Source of the DNA: Chrysaora quinquecirrha
Taxonomy: Eukaryota; Cnidaria; Scyphozoa; Semaeostomeae; Pelagiidae
Assembly: GCA_014526335.1 (NCBI GenBank)
Contig: JACTAT010000010.1
Coordinates: forward strand, 6,583,826-6,647,825
DNA: 64,000 bases
Direction of reading: 5' to 3'
Within the stretch, counting starts at the first letter, position 1, and each line of letters begins with the position of its first letter. Position numbers and translations under genes: made by a program. The notes beneath the pieces were generated by a model. It was not told the origin of the DNA. It ran no database searches and saw nothing but the letters and a program-made list of their open reading frames with translations. Of the stretch, positions 35,801 to 47,104 are shown piece by piece.

Positions 35801-38800
35801 CCTGGTTTACTTATTAAGTTTTATTCTCTTAGAACCCGTTTAGCTACATTATGGCGTTCCTAAACAAAAACGGTACAAAGTCACACTGGATTGGCCTTCC
35901 GCTTACACTGAAACGTTTTTCAAACTGGCATGAAATGAAAATGATTTCGAACACGGCATGATTTGAAAACGGTGCGAAACGTTTCAGTGTAAATGGGTGG
36001 AAACGGAATGATTTCATTCCGGATTGAAAGGCAGGTGAAAAATTTTCTCTGAACGAGACAATTTTAACAGAGCGCTTGATAAAGCAGCAGAATAGTAAAT
36101 GAGATGTCACACCTCCCCTTCAATCCGGAACGAAATAATTCTGTTTTCCCCCGTTTACACTAAAACAATTTGTACAGTTTTCAAATCATCTTGAAGTGGT
36201 TTTCATTTCATGCCGGTTTGGAAAACACTTTAGTGTAAACAGAAGGCCTATCCGGTATGACTTTGTACCGTTTTCCTTTAGAAACGTTTTCCTTTAGAAA
36301 ATGAGTTCTTATGTTATAAGCCTAATCACACATAATCACCTACCATCTTGTGATCCTTTGTGCCCTTTGTGGTTACATCAAACTAGCTTTGTTACTCACA
36401 TAACCCAAACAATTTCATTAGCAAAATCTTGGCCGATGGGCAGCAATATGTGAGAACTAGTGATGTGGCATCGTGGTGTAATCCAGCTGACTCGTGGTGT
36501 CAGAAGCTCAGTGTGGTCAGGGTTGGAGCCCAGCCACGGTAGCGTCACAGCCAGGGTCAAGGTCTCGATTAGTTAACCTACTACTGAGATCCTAGCGACT
36601 GGCGCTAAAGCACCATTTTACCTTCATCTTCACCTTCACTAGGGTTTACTGACCAAGGCATGATTGATTCTAAATGGTTTTTGGATTTTTCAGGAAATTG
36701 TACTGATAGCTATTTTCTCCATTGAGTATCTTCTACGAGTTTGGTCATGTGCATCACATGGAACCTACAGTGGATGTGCTGGGAAAATAAAATTCATGAA
36801 AAAACCATATATGGTTATAGGTTTGTTAATTTTTTGTAATCAGTACTATATTATTTAAAGCTTTTTTCTTTTTGAATGTTTTTAAGCATTGAGCACATGC
36901 ATGAACCATTCATGGACCATACAGCAAGAGACGTCTAATACAGTCAAGTCTATGCAAGTTCCAGAAATGATTTGCTGTGATGCAGAACTTGATTTCGTTT
37001 GAGTTTTCAAAGAAAGCTAACCTTATCAAAGTGCTCCAATGTATCTTGGAACTTTTTTCGAGTGTTGGAAATATTTTTTTCTTGACATGAAACTTTGAAA
37101 ACCTTAACAATAGTGAAATGTGAAAAAATGACGGAAACACACGGACACTTATCATAAACACGGCAAGTAGAAAAGGTCTTGTTTAACAAAGCGAAACTAT
37201 GCAACTGAAGTAAGTACTTAACCAACAAACAAAAAAAAGAATGGACAGAACTTAAAATTTGACACAATAATGCCGCTGACAATGTATTTTCCCCAGAGTT
37301 TGCATTATCAATCCTTTAGGAAACAAACACAGTACATGAGGTCATGAAATGCACCTCTGCAAAAGTATAAAAATTAAAAGCAAGGCATAGACCCTTTATG
37401 TAAAAATGATTCTAAGGTCAATGAATGATATCCCCTAAGATATCCCTCTATAACTCTAGAGTATTCATATTCTCTGTTTACTAGTAAAATGCAGTAATTT
37501 GATAAATTTGAAAATGAAGAAGTATACGACGAAAAAATTTATTCATATTACATATTTCAAAGCAAATATATTTTTAATTGTTCGCTTTATTAGCAACTTA
37601 ATACGACAAATCCATTATGATAGTTTCCGGGCCTTTCAAAGGTCCATCATCAGTCAAACTAAATATGAAAAGTCAAGTTAATTTGTACTGGAAATATGTG
37701 ATATGAACAACTCCAATTTTTATTCTCTGTTTTTACTCAATTATTTGACTGTCAGACTGTTAATTGTGTTTCATACTTTTTGACAGATATAATTGTTATA
37801 TTTGCTACTGTTGCTTTAATTGCGTACCACAAAAGAGCAGAATTTCTCAATATCTCAATTTTCAGGTAAATTTTCATTTCACAAAAACTAAATTGCTTGA
37901 TTTTTCTTGAATTCTATTTAATCATTTTGCAATGTAAATTGCCTGTTTTTCATTTCAATTGAAATTACAGATTTCTGCGATTCTTGCAAGTTCTTCGGAT
38001 TTTAAGGCTTGATCGACAAAGAGGAGCATTTAAAATGGTCAGCCACGTTGTTTATGATCACCGACAAGTAAGTAAAATTCACCTTATTTTTATATTTTAG
38101 TAGTCATTCTTATGCTTTTTAATTGATCCCATGGTTTTCGTCTTATTTGGTAGATGATATCATCAACGAGATGCTTGTTGTTGTCGTCAGAATTATTTCT
38201 GTCTGAACCTGTTGAAATGATGCGTTTTCTTTTAGTTGAACCAAGATTTTAATTCAGAAAATCTGATGCTTGCGAGCAAATTAGTGTTATCTAAATGAGA
38301 TCGTTTGATGTTATTGATATCATATATTTTCTGAGCTCCAAGAAAGATGCTATTTGGAGCCTTTCAATGATAAAGGCACTCTAGAAATGTATTAATGTAT
38401 AGTTGTATGGAAGTTTCCCCATCTGATGGTTGTGAAAAGGATATGATCTCGTGTCTTATGCCACGGCTGTGATATTAAATGGATGCATCATTTTAGAGGG
38501 AGAACTCTAGAAGTCTGATTTCTGATTTCATCCATTCATGTGGAATCTTTACCTGCGTCTCCTGAAGATTTCTCTGTTCTCAATAAAGTTGGTCTCAATA
38601 AACTCTTTTGATCTCCTTATCGATGAAAGTCTCCTCATCCTGTTCGATCGTCCATCTCTCAATTCCCAACAGTCCTCTATCCCTTTAGAATTGATTTAAT
38701 GTCCACGATTTCTCATTTTACTTCCTGCTTCTCGTCCTACTTGCCTCCATTGACCTTTGTCCTCTAACATTCCTCTCACTTTAGCTTTTGTTATTTCTTC

Positions 38801-39208
38801 ACTTTTTCGCGTAAATATATTCCCGTATTATTATCTATTGTTGTAATAAGTATAAATTTAAAAATTGTAATTCTTAATTTCACTGGTTGATGATGAACCT
38901 GTGAAAGGTTCGAAACGTTCCTCTTCTAATAATAGTCAATACTTATCTTCTTTAAGTATACCGTTCATGTAAAATTAACTATTTGTCGTATTATTGAAAT
39001 GTTTACATCTATATAATCAAATGGATACTGTGAATTCAAAGTTTATCGTCTGTTTCTTCATTCTTAAATTTATTCGAAGTCTGCGATTTCCTTCAAATGT
39101 TCCTATTTCAACAAATATCCTTAATGTGTCATTAATCAGTTTGCTGCTTATTTTTCAGGAACTGTTGACATGCTGGTACATGAGTTTTATCATCTTAATA
39201 ACTTGTTC
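32872..39208 (+). CDS. KCNQ-type voltage-gated potassium channel, N-terminal six exons
   Basis: Exons 32872-33116, 35363-35459, 36694-36820, 37787-37865, 37971-38067 and 39159 to the gap; GT/AG junctions and phases agree, 232 residues visible. Residues 52-70 (YRYRELQICVYNFMERPRS) match the KCNQ pre-S1 block 'YRxLQNxLYNxLERP'. S1 and its exit give LSVLTTVEQF; S2 EIVLIAIFSIEYLLRVWS; then GKIKFMKKPYMVIDIIVIFA (linker-S3). S4 begins at Arg183 with RFLRFLQVLRILRLDRQ, showing the KCNQ spacing of Arg with Gln in the third position. S5 starts ELLTCWYMSFIILIT and is cut by the gap. Pore, S6 and calmodulin-binding C terminus are not in the window. Family members form tetrameric plasma-membrane channels controlled by PIP2. 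I cannot assign it to a single vertebrate KCNQ paralogue. Confidence 0.9.
33614..33856. mobile_element. hAT-type G-run MITE, copy 4
   Basis: Ends CCCAGGGGGGCACT and AGTGCCCCCCCCCCCCAG are inverted. Flanks ATAGAAAG (33606-33613) and ATAGAATG (33857-33864) agree at 7 of 8 positions, consistent with an aged 8-bp duplication. Located in intron 1 of KCNQ. Confidence 0.7.
33930..34455. mobile_element. Non-autonomous element with CAGGCCTCGCC ends
   Basis: CAGGCCTCGCC at the left end is exactly inverted as GGCGAGGCCTG at the right end. ATATAG flanks both sides (33924-33929, 34456-34461). GGCGGGCGATCGCCCGC near the left and GGCGAGCGATTACCGCC near the right extend the inverted relation. An internal (AGAC)n tract lies at about 34073-34091. 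526 bp, non-coding; hAT-like by its CAGG terminus, although the visible duplication is 6 bp. Confidence 0.7.
35264..35289 (-). ncRNA. Hammerhead-ribozyme-like motif 1 (degenerate)
   Basis: On the minus strand CTGAAGA is followed by GGAC-AGTA-GTCC (perfect four-pair stem with tetraloop) and AAAATG where GAAA is expected. This has the plan of minimal hammerheads in Penelope-like elements, but the catalytic G of GAAA is replaced, so it is probably inactive. In intron 1 of KCNQ. Confidence 0.4.
35859..36298. mobile_element. MITE with AAACGGTACAAAGTCA ends
   Basis: Left AAAACGGTACAAAGTCACAC then GGATTGGCCTTCCG; right CGGAAGG-type counterpart AGAAGGCCTATCCGG then TATGACTTTGTACCGTTTT. Arms of about 50 bp, interior non-coding, with repeated 'GTTT.CACT.AAA' motifs. 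Between KCNQ exons 2 and 3; borders approximate. Confidence 0.7.
36455..36640 (+). repeat. tRNA-derived SINE, copy 2
   Basis: Better preserved copy of the 14206-14395 unit: TGGCATCGTGGTGTAATCCA, then GGGTTGGAGCCCAGCCACGG (B-box-like) and CTACTGAGATCCTAGCGACT. Ends about 50 bp before KCNQ exon 3. Confidence 0.65.
37623..37653 (-). ncRNA. Hammerhead-ribozyme-like motif 2
   Basis: The minus strand reads CTGATGA, a GGACC...GGCCC hairpin (one A.C mismatch) with loop TTTGAAA, then GAAAC. The order CUGANGA - stem II - GAAA is the conserved hammerhead core. It is followed by CTATCATAATGG, where stem III could form. Not folded computationally. In the KCNQ intron after 36820. Confidence 0.5.
38887..38916 (+). 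ncRNA. Hammerhead-ribozyme-like motif 3
   Basis: The plus strand reads TTGATGA, a perfect GAACC/GGTTC hairpin with loop TGTGAAA, then CGAAAC. The first core C is T, which should impair cleavage. It is in opposite orientation to motif 2, which it resembles in layout; AATACGACAAAT near motif 2 is mirrored by ATTTGTCGTATT near 38981. Confidence 0.45.
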
Positions 39209-39708
39209 NNNNNNNNNNNNNNNNNNNNNNNNNNNNNNNNNNNNNNNNNNNNNNNNNNNNNNNNNNNNNNNNNNNNNNNNNNNNNNNNNNNNNNNNNNNN
39301 NNNNNNNNNNNNNNNNNNNNNNNNNNNNNNNNNNNNNNNNNNNNNNNNNNNNNNNNNNNNNNNNNNNNNNNNNNNNNNNNNNNNNNNNNNNNNNNNNNNN
39401 NNNNNNNNNNNNNNNNNNNNNNNNNNNNNNNNNNNNNNNNNNNNNNNNNNNNNNNNNNNNNNNNNNNNNNNNNNNNNNNNNNNNNNNNNNNNNNNNNNNN
39501 NNNNNNNNNNNNNNNNNNNNNNNNNNNNNNNNNNNNNNNNNNNNNNNNNNNNNNNNNNNNNNNNNNNNNNNNNNNNNNNNNNNNNNNNNNNNNNNNNNNN
39601 NNNNNNNNNNNNNNNNNNNNNNNNNNNNNNNNNNNNNNNNNNNNNNNNNNNNNNNNNNNNNNNNNNNNNNNNNNNNNNNNNNNNNNNNNNNNNNNNNNNN
39701 NNNNNNNN
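39209..39708. other. Assembly gap, exactly 500 N, truncating two convergent genes
   Basis: The KCNQ frame enters from the left inside S5, and an unrelated minus-strand gene enters from the right inside an exon. Neither is completed. Real distance is unknown and a wrong scaffold join is possible. Confidence 0.95.
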
Positions 39709-42700
39709 ACCAAATTAGAATGGAAAGCTGGAGTACAAATCGAGTGGGCCCTTAATCTCCAATCTTCGCCAAGGTTTGAGAATTTCTAATTAATTTAATA
39801 CAAGGATCCCCCTTCCCCCAACTCAACGTTGTTTGTCGAGATTCTTTAAATTCTGTCCTTCCATGGAATTTTTTTAAAATTTGCTGTATTCTGTGGATTA
39901 ATTAATAAAATGAAGGAATTTCAATTTTTTCTCAAGACCTTACGGCGGGGATGGTAGTTCTACTGAAAGGATCAAGTGATATTATACCTCCATCTTCTTC
40001 ACTGTAAACCTTTCTAATATCTTGGTTTAAAAGCATCAGTTCAAAAGCATTATTTGTACTTTCGGACGGCAAGCTCAGTGAAGACTAAAGAAAAAAGAGA
40101 AATATATTTTTGCATTAGGAAATTTTGTCCGTGGTTCTAGGGTAATAGTCTAATATATAAAACTTACTACCTTAGCCATGCAACTTACTACAGAACTCCT
40201 TTTAATACTCGACAGTAAAAACGAACTTAAACTTCTCTTTTTCATATGAAAGATAAAAATATCAGTCAATAATATTGAAACCCTGTCTTACCACATTGTA
40301 TTTAAAAGGATGTGCCAGTTTGTTTACAGTTAGCATTATTACATATTTAGCAAAATCACAGCTGCAAGCTCCGCAAGCCAGTTTTTAGGTCAGGAAATAC
40401 ATCATCGTTATACTTTTCACGAAAAAGTGGGCTTCTTACAAGAGATGTACGTTAAGCCTTGTTAAAACTGTTGATCGTAAAGGGAAAAAACGAATGGACC
40501 TATCATTGTAAGTATCTTTCTGGAACCAAACTTTAATGAAGAATTGTGTTATTCTTTCTATTTCCGAATATCTTAAACAAAATGGTTCACATATGATGAA
40601 AGTAGCCTCGCTGATTAATTGAGTTGAAATCTATCCGACTAGGATTGATTAAACTTCAGTATGAAGACCTTTTCGATAGCCATCACCAGGTGCCTTTAAC
40701 ATATTAATATGAGTCTTTCTATTCAAACAGATACTTACTATTTCACGATGTTTATCGTCCTTTTCTGATTGACCAACAACGATACATTCGTTCAGCCAAA
40801 CAAATCTCTGATAATTGTCTAGATCTTCTCGTATCTCTTTTATCATTCTTATAAGCTCAGTGCTCCACCCTTGTATTACAAGTTGAACATGGTTCCTGCT
40901 CATGATCTAAAATAAGAGAATATACAGCAAAGGATGCAGTTTGTCCAGATCTGTCAACAGAGAATACATTCTTTTGATAACAACAAACCAAGGATAGTCT
41001 TATCATTACAACACTATGAAAGAGAACTGACCCAGATATGAAACTAGACCTTTGTACTAGACCTTTGGGCCTATTTGGCTCGGTTCTTTATTTTGATCCG
41101 ATATAAACTTTTGTTCGCATGCACATGGGAAAGAGCCCAAACAATTTTGCTTTTACATAAAACCGGATCGACAAATAACAAAGTTCAAAAGTGAAGGATT
41201 TTTTCCGGACTTGCGAACATATTGACCTTACTGCAGCAATAAATGAATTCTCGAACCATTAATAATTGCATCTTCAAACACAAAAGTACAGAAAACAAGA
41301 AATTTTGGCCGGAAAGAAGAGACGGCAATGCAAATGAAACGAAGATACTTTGAAATACAGAAATCGAAAAAAATCGCGGGTTCCATCGAGAAAGATTGTG
41401 GTTTACAAAGGAAGACATTTGGAAATTATTTAACTGGATTTTGATGAAATGTCTCCATATGGTTTGTGACAAATATACACTTTAACTAAACAAACCATTA
41501 AGAACATGCCAGCCGTTGGGGTTTACTTGTTCACATTGTAAAGGAGAGTTTATAACGGAATGAAATTGAAAACAAACAATCTTGCCAAATACCAAAATTC
41601 TGCTAAAAAGTACCAAAATATAGTTGTTATCCAGAGAAGTAAGTACAACTGTATGAAACTGTTAAATAGTTAGAACAGGTTGAACTTTTCTGCGGAAAAA
41701 ACTTTCCATGAAATGAAACTAAAATCGCGTAGGGGCACAAAAAATGCACCAATCGCATTACTGCAGAAGCAGTAACGTTAAAGGAGGCATTGGCGCACTA
41801 CAGTGGTGTAACACACACTATGCATCTTTAAGGAAAAAACTTTGGACCTGCAAAGATTTCAGGGTTATCGGATCACGGATGGAAAAGCGCCAGTGCTTAG
41901 AAAATGGTAAAATGATTTAACAGCTATATCGAATAAAGAGAGGGGAGCTAATTGAATTTTTAGGAAATATCGTAGTCTGAAAACCAAACGATTCCTACTA
42001 AAAGCAAGGAATAGACAACCTAAAGGGATAAATTATTAAATGATTACGAGACGAAAGGGGGATGCTGCCCTCTTTAGAACAACTTTCCTCTTATTTGAAG
42101 ACATTCAATGAGCTCCTCTGTCCTCTGTGTTGAAGGCTATGTGACAATAACTTCAGACTCGTTGGTCTGAATATCTTCTTATATTTTTCTATTTTCAAAG
42201 TTTCTATTGCAAAAAGAAAGATACTCGGAATGAAACGATCTTTCTTTGGTTGATACTCTGATTCTACTTTCTAAAAATTTTAATTTTTAAAATTTTTAAT
42301 TTTGCTCCAACAAGAAATTCTTTCTTGTTTTACTCAAGAAATAGGCTTTACAATATCTTCATTAATATTTACGACATCAATCGAAAATCACCACAAAAGC
42401 ATATCAATCTCGTCCATCCTTTACCATTTCTTTACTATTAATGATTGATCTTTCGCAATCACAACAAACCCAACAAAAATGCCGAACAACTACTAATTTT
42501 GGGCATGCCCCTCAGAGCTTTAGGACTTATTATCAAATATAGCGAAGGATGGCCTGTGTTCTGTCAACATGGGATTGTACAATTGTACACAGGCCCAAAT
42601 TAATAGCAAGCCAAATCTCAGACCAACGGTTTGGGTTGGTGAAGAAAATCTGTTTATTTTTTCGCTGGCCTGTGCAAAAGGTATCGCAGGAAGTCATGGC

Positions 42701-45700
42701 CAGTAACTAGCTGGTATACAGGCATGAGACAGCGGATGGGAAATTTTGCAACGTGAACAAGAACGCCCCAAACAAATTTTTATAGCCACATGGTAGCTCC
42801 AAACTGGTACAGAAACACAGGCAAGAGGACAGCCCACACAGGGAGACCAAAACACTTACTCCTGCATTAACTCAAATAAAAATTGCATTCTAATTTCCGT
42901 AATATAAACATGTTCAAGCAATTATCTGACACTCGTTGTTTTAGAAATTACATCTCGGACAATGCTCCAATGAACGCCCCCTGAAGGATGATTTCAGAGA
43001 GGGCGTTTTAAACATTGTTTTAAGATTTAGACGGGATGTTTATTAGAGAGGGGCGTTAAAAAGAAAAATTGCTTTAATTGTAGAAAATCTGGTGATATGT
43101 CTTTTTCTACCTGCTTTAATGCATTTTGCAGTACTTCATAAGCTTCTTCTCCCATATTTTCGTCACCTTTACACAATATCGTTATCCAAAAATCAGGTTT
43201 AATTCCATTTTTCCACATTGATTCCACCTAAAAAAATGAAATTTAGATTACAAAAAAATCAAGTCCTGCATTCAGTGTTGATCATTTATTCTAAGGATCC
43301 AAAGCATGTGAATGACCGAGCTTCCGGAAATGTATTCACACTACATGAATCCAAACAGTATTTTGGGCGTTTTCTTTTGGAGTTGGTAGGAGCTAAAACC
43401 GTATTCTTTTGCCCTTCTACCAGAAACCGTAGATTTTGTGGCTTTAAACAATTTTTTGGTATTTTCATTTTGGGCAGACGTCCGAAAGATTTTTAATGTA
43501 GGTGCCCTTTTTGGCACTTTGCTAACTGGTAGAGTTGTTATCCCACAAATATATTCAATTGCATAATTAAGCATAAGTTAACATAAATCGAAATTACTAT
43601 ATAATGTAGGCCACGTGCCTTTGTACAGCCTTGATTTGTTGCTATAAAATTGGTGAGTGAACAAGTTATTCCTTGTCTCTTTTAATGGTCTATAACAGAG
43701 TTCAGAGCAATTTGAAATATTCCACCCTGAAAGACGGTATACGTCTCACGTATCCTCGTTTTCGATTTTTACTATTATAGAGGAGCTAATGTGACCGAAA
43801 TTCCCAAACAACAGCTAAAATTTTAATATACAAAACCTTAGCAACATCAGCTATGTTGGCATTCTTCTCTACGAACTCTACCGTTTAAGAATGTGCACTT
43901 TTTGGCAACACTAATTTTTTTCTGCGTAGTTTAGCAATTTTCTGCAAGACTTGAAATTAGAAATTCGAACACAGTGTGGGGGCTACAGCTGCAGATAATT
44001 TTGAAAGGAACCCTATTCCTAGAAATTTTCACCTTCAAGCTGCATGTTTCTGGCCACCTTGTTCTTTAAGTGGCAAAGGAATGGATAGTAGAAGTTGCAT
44101 CTAAAATTCTTGTCCTCAACACCAATTTTTTAGATTTTACAAATATTGTAGCTATGTCTTGAAGTTTACAAACTTTTTGCTTTTTCGGGGAAACAATGAA
44201 AGTGCAGCGTTAGAGAAAATATAGAGATAATGCAAAAAATTACGGAATATTTGAATAGTCTTTGAGCAGTAGCTACAAAATTTCAAATTTGCAAGAAATA
44301 GCGTCTAGAGAATAAACGTCAGAAACACACCGAAACACTTGAAGTAGGCGGAATTTTTACCCTTATGTGGATCGAAATGCATGATCAGTGAACAGTGAAC
44401 TAATCATGAACAGTGTCTGTTCAAAAACACAGAATGTTAACAATTAGGCAGCTTGCCATAGCTGGTTCATAGAAGTGTATTGCTGTGGGAATACACTTTG
44501 GTTTGTTTTATTTTAAAAAAGGTCATAGACCTATAAAGAAGTTCTGCAAATGACTTGAAGTGAAAAAAAAATTTTGAACTTGATTCTCCAGCAGTTAGAG
44601 ACAGTTCGCTACGATAATCTCATCTCCGATGAACATGCAAATTACCAACGAAGCAGATTAAGCGCTCAGGACGTTTATCAAATTCTTCGATATTCATATC
44701 TGCCTTTACTCGATCGAGGAGGGCACTTAAAAGTGGGGCTTTAGAGATAAGCAAATACTTATTTATTTTCATTTGAAACTCTGGAAGAACAGTCCCCGAT
44801 TCAGGTGCTAACAAACAGCGCGCTAACCGAACTTCTAAGGTTAAGACGGTGCTACTTGAATCATAAACATATGCTCAATTTAAAATAATAAAATGAAAAT
44901 GAAAAATGAAATAAACTACCTTGATTTTTGTTGCTGGTTCATTGTGTAAATCGCTGTAAAAGCAGTAAAAAAGATTATAGTTATAATTTAAGACCATAAT
45001 TCTAATAGATGCACGTCCTGCACAGCGTGTGCATAAAACACCCAAAAAACAGAAACAAAGATTCTCGCATACGCAAGTCGTGCTTTAACAGGAACAGAGC
45101 TTCGATATTAGCAGCAGAAAAAAGACGCTTAGTAATTGTAGGGGCATTGCATATGTTAACTGTGTGTTAATGGCGCCCAGTAGCATTGAGAGATAGATAT
45201 TACGTCTACGAAAATGGGATTGTAACATGATTTACAAGACATCCTCCAGAAAAGATCAACTAATACAAAGAGCAGTGCTGAAAGGTCTATTAAGTTGGTA
45301 TTGCAAGCTGCATGTTCCCACAGCCTTGATTATGGAACAGATGCCTCAAAAGAGAGTTCCGTGCAGCAATACAAATTATCAACGCAGCTTCGTTACAGAA
45401 GCAAGGGATTATGAATGCACATGAAGGACATCAAGGGCAGTTGATAACTATATCTCATTGATACGACAATTCGTCTGGTTTCTAAACCTTGGGAAAACGG
45501 TACAAAAAACAAAGACAGTTTCAAAATAAACAGTAAACGGTACAAACGGAAAACGGTACAAAAGACAAAGACAGTTCAAACTAAACAGTAAATATACAAT
45601 ACAATACAATAATCCAGCCGGCACATAAGGTGACTTGAGCCCCGCACTTTTTGAACACAATGGAATGACGTCGCAAAGTCATTGTGTAATATAATAACGT

Positions 45701-47104
45701 CAGCCAGAAAAATTAGCAATCAGCAATCAACAATCACAAAATACAATACTATTCTTTTGTATTTGTCATACAGTAGTAGTATTTTTCATGGAACAATCAT
45801 CCATTGGTTTTTGCGCCTTACGGAAAAGTTGCAACCAAAAGGCACTGCCGCTTAGGTTATTTTCTACTACCGCCAAGGGTTTGGGTCTTGTGGTATTTTC
45901 CAATGGTTACGTCACCTTGAAGTACTAAGTCCCCCCTGGGCTCCCTAGATAAGGTGTCCTTCTCTTAGCAAAATATCAGATGAGAAACAAAGCATGCATT
46001 GTAGGACACAAGATCAGAGAATCAGTGTGGTAAACATTGTACTACTTAGCTAACAAAGCTAACTTAGCTACCTAACAAGGCTTTGTATTACTGTCGTTTA
46101 TCACTCATGTGGAAATATTAATAAGGATATAATTATGTTTTCGATGCCCTTAGATGTCAAATTTCAAAAAGAGCCCCTCCACTGAATAACCGCCAGCCTG
46201 AATGATCTGGCATTGAAAGCCCATGGCACATATAGCAAATGCGGTACTTATTAGAGTAGCATTGGCTCTCCTGAGATCTCAGTGTTTCTTAATTATTTAT
46301 TGAAATTCATCCTTAACCTCTCGGAATTTTGTTTCACACAAAACTTAACAAGATGCTTTCTTAAGACCAACAAGCAAAAGAAGTATTATGTCATTACCTG
46401 TTTCCACTGAGACCTTCCATCTGTATATCCTGCAATAAAGGTTATCATTGTGAAATTTTAGGGAATCAGCAGATAAAAGCTTAGAGTAGCTAACTTTTGG
46501 GGAATTACGATATAAAAATTATAATATCTAATGTGCAATATTATTGTATAGAATAAGATTTTCGGAAATGTCGGGAAAATGTCGTAAAAATGGCACTAAT
46601 GCGTCAAATGCGAGAGTTGCTCTTCAAGACGACTTGAGAAGTGAAGTCAATAATCTATCTAGTACAGCGAGACTTGGATTAGCCGAGAAAGGAATTATTT
46701 CAAAATAAATGGTCAAAGAATGAAGGTTGATCATGCCATGTAGCTAGGCTTAGACTAACACACAGACATAAACACTATTTCAAGGAAGTGTGACTTTAAT
46801 GCTGTGACTGTACATTTCTTTGAAAAGCATTTCAGCCTGCACTCAGGCTAGTTAGGCTTAAAACAGTCAACAAAATTAAATCCTGTAAGGCCATACACAA
46901 TGCCGCAAAAGTGTTGGAGGTATTCATCGCGAAGCGTTATTTATAGGAATCGACTTTCTAGATTTGGGGTTCGAAACCAAATATTTTGCCTGGTCTCTGC
47001 GTACGCTTTGCTGAAAATGTCCTTATAAAATTCGGGGGGAATTCTCGGGGAAGCTGTTATCTACTGTAAAAACTCACCTGAATCCCAGGATTTTCAACTG
47101 CCAT
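39709..47104 (-). CDS. Unidentified multi-exon gene, 3' end lost in gap
   Basis: Exons in transcription order: 47104-47078 (MAVENPGIQ), 46429-46398, 44953-44920, 44807-44646, 43877-43837, 43227-43111, 40906-40739, 40084-39944 and 39785 into the gap. From 44807 downwards all splice sites and phases agree, giving a continuous helical, charged sequence: LISKAPLLSALLDRVKADMN, RPERLICFVEFVEKNANIAD, VESMWKNGIKPDFWITILCK, IMSRNHVQLVIQGWSTELIR, YQRFVWLNECIVVGQ, LDPFSRTTIPAKFSNLGEDW. The link between the exons at 44920 and 44807 is out of phase (0 versus 1), so one small exon is missing or a border is wrong. I recognise no domain; the helical middle part has the feel of a repeat or death-fold bundle, but this is not evidence. 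The start at 47104 is the first Met in its exon and has a good Kozak context. Confidence 0.5.
44255..44370. mobile_element. MITE family 'GGTCTG', half copy
   Basis: GTCTTTGAGCAGTAGCTACA, AAACGTCAGAAACACACCGAA and GTAGGCGGAATTTTTACCC match the left half of the 249-605 copy (GAGCGGAAGCTACAAAATT, AAGGCGGAATTTATACCC). The right arm is absent. Confidence 0.6.
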
